From Cephalotus follicularis (lineage: Eukaryota > Streptophyta > Magnoliopsida > Oxalidales > Cephalotaceae), in NCBI GenBank assembly GCA_001972305.1, contig BDDD01000874.1:63847-127846 (forward strand): DNA of 64,000 nt. The letters are read 5' to 3'. The position numbers and the translations under genes were made by a program. Positions 62,801-64,000 of the stretch are shown in pieces (the first letter of the stretch is position 1; every line of letters begins with the position of its first letter). The notes beneath the pieces were generated by a model, which was not told the DNA's origin, did not search any database, and worked only from the letters and a program-made list of their open reading frames with translations.

Positions 62801-63640
62801 TCCTTATAAGTTTTTTGCACTGATTTCGAAGTCAAATTCTCGTTCAGAGATCATTTAGTGCGTCAATTTATCGTTTTTATAACTCTTGGGGCGTAATCTT
62901 AAATTTTGAAAATTGTTGTTTTCAGTCGTTTCAACGTTTCTTTTTGCAGACAGTACAAATGAATCGTCGCAAGTTATTTGCCACGATTTCTTGGTCAAAT
63001 GCGCGTTCCGAGATTGTTTAGTGCGGTCATTTATCGTTTTTATATCTCTAGGGGCGTAATAGAAAATTTTAAAAATTCATGTTTTAAGTCGTTGCGACGT
63101 TTCTTTTTGCAGAGAGTTCAAAGGAATCCTCATAAGTTGTTTGCATTGATTTCGGGGTCAAATTCGTGTCCGATGACGTTTAGTGCGTTAATTTATCGTT
63201 TTTATATCTCTAGGGGCGTAATCGTAAATTTTAAAAATTTATGTTTCAATCGTTTCAACGTTTCTTTTTGCAGACAGTAGAAATGATTCTTCGTAAGTTT
63301 TTTGCCACGATTTCGGGGTCAATTTCTTGTTCCTAGATCTTTTAGTGCGTTAATTTATCCTTTTTATATCTCTAGGTGCATAATCGTAAATTTTGAAAAT
63401 TCATGTTTTAAATCATTTCAACGTTTCCTTTTGCAGACAATTCAAAGGAATCGTCGTAAGTTGTCTGCATTGCCGTGAATTCGGGGTCAAATTCGCGTTC
63501 CGAGATTGTTTAGTGCGTTAATTATTCGTTTTTATATCTCTAGGGGCGTAATCGTAAATTTTAAAAATTCATGTTTTAAGTTATTTCAACGTTTCTTTTT
63601 GCAGACAGTTTAAAGAAATGTTGATAAGTTGTTGCACTGA

Positions 63641-64000
63641 TTACGCCCCTACAGATATAAAAACAATAAATTGACGCACTAAACAACTTATGAGGATTCC
63701 TTTGAACTGTCTACGAAAAGAAACGTCAAAACTACTTAGAACATGAATTTTAAAAATTTACGATTACGCCTCTAGAGATATAAAAACGATAAATTAACGC
63801 ACTAAACGATCTCGGAACGCGCATTGGACACCGAAATCGCTCCAAACAGCTTACGACGATTCATTTGTACTGTCTGCAAAAAGAAACGTTGAAACGACTG
63901 AAAACAGGAATTTTCAAAATTTATGATTACGCCCTTAGAGATATAAAAACGATAAATTGACGCACTAAACGATCTCGGCACGCTAATTTGACCTCGAAAT
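63641..64000 (-). repeat. 163-bp satellite array in inverted orientation
   Basis: From TTACGCCCCTACAGATATAA onward, every landmark appears as its reverse complement: CGATTACGCC, GATATAAAAACGATAAATT, AAACGATCTCGGAACGC, and AAAAAGAAACGTTGAAACG. Slightly over two monomers are visible before the window ends. The first inverted monomer lacks about 40 bp at 63684, between two AAAC words. Confidence 0.95.

Larger units (their letters stand above)
42288..63640 (+). repeat. 163-bp satellite array, block 4
   Basis: The longest uninterrupted stretch, about 131 copies in plus orientation. From about 44 kb onward, and above all from 47 kb, new subtypes become common: GTTGTTGGCACTGATTTCGG, CAAATTAGCGTTCCGAG, CGTAGGTTGTTTGCC and TATCTATAGGGGCG. 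These are rare or absent in the first 21 kb. Shortened monomers occur near 43867, 44707, 53722, 55639 and 59823. The array in this orientation ends at about 63640. Confidence 0.97.

Noticed and set aside
290..63280. Dozens of 60-174 codon open frames in the satellite, often giving peptides like FYISRGVIVNFENSCFQSFQRFF
   Set aside because: They are reading frames through the tandem repeat. 163 bp is not a multiple of 3, so each frame runs about one and a quarter monomers. Many begin at TTG, none has a constant start or stop context, and the same peptide recurs with random changes. No coding constraint is evident.
1..64000. Telomere-like TTTAGGG in many monomers
   Set aside because: It occurs only once per monomer as part of ATCTTTAGGGGCG, a variant of ATCTCTAGGGGCG, and never in tandem.
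1..64000. CRISPR-like periodic repeats
   Set aside because: The repeats are contiguous 163-bp satellite monomers, with no unique spacers, no cas genes and a plant context.
1..64000. CENP-B-box-like motif around TTTCGGGGTCAAATTCG
   Set aside because: The required spacing of TTCG, A and CGGG of the mammalian box is not met on either strand by eye, and a CENP-B-box system is not established in plants.
1..64000. A novel multi-gene system
   Set aside because: No host genes were found. All non-satellite DNA is accounted for by LTR-retrotransposon sequence apart from 13 bp at 22296-22308.

Overview
The window is plant nuclear heterochromatin. About 57 of 64 kb is one AT-rich tandem satellite with a monomer of about 163 bp (roughly 350 copies). 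It is broken by three islands of LTR-retrotransposon DNA. A flowering plant is indicated by the Ty3/Gypsy Gag-Pol with a chromovirus (Tekay/Del-like) flavour, by the primer-binding site matching plant initiator tRNA-Met, and by a Ty1/Copia-style TGTTG...CAACA LTR. I cannot name the species. There are no host protein-coding genes, rRNA genes, tRNA genes or CRISPR arrays that I can support. The many 60-120 residue open frames in the satellite only reflect a stop-poor repeat whose length is not a multiple of three.

Layout. 1-21578: satellite, forward orientation, with a clean 761-bp duplication at 7250-8771, several truncated monomers and a recurring three-monomer block. 21579-22295: probable solo Copia-type LTR. 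About 22309-27258: satellite. 27259-33265: 3'-truncated Ty3/Gypsy element on the minus strand, keeping one LTR of about 2.9 kb, the PBS, gag, protease, RT and most of RNase H. It lacks integrase and the second LTR, and its reading frame carries three in-frame stops. 33266-42040: satellite. 42041-42287: remnant of another LTR with a perfect hairpin and a TATA-like box. 42288-63640: satellite. At about 63640 the satellite flips to the opposite orientation and runs that way to the window end.

The region evolves by array processes rather than by gene action: unequal exchange, segmental duplication, deletions at short shared sequences, inversion, and insertion then decay of retroelements. The satellite has a conserved part (the stretch around TATATCTCTAGGGGCGTAAT) and a switchable cassette of about 35 bp (GTACAAATGAATCGTCGTAAG type against GTTCAAAGGAATCCTCATAAG type, with further subtypes). 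Subtypes cluster by position along the window, so the array is a mosaic of locally homogenised domains. The oddest non-satellite signal is that all three otherwise unlike LTR islands carry clusters of GTCGAC-centred words, some of them perfect CAGTCGACTG palindromes. No new enzymatic or defence system is visible.
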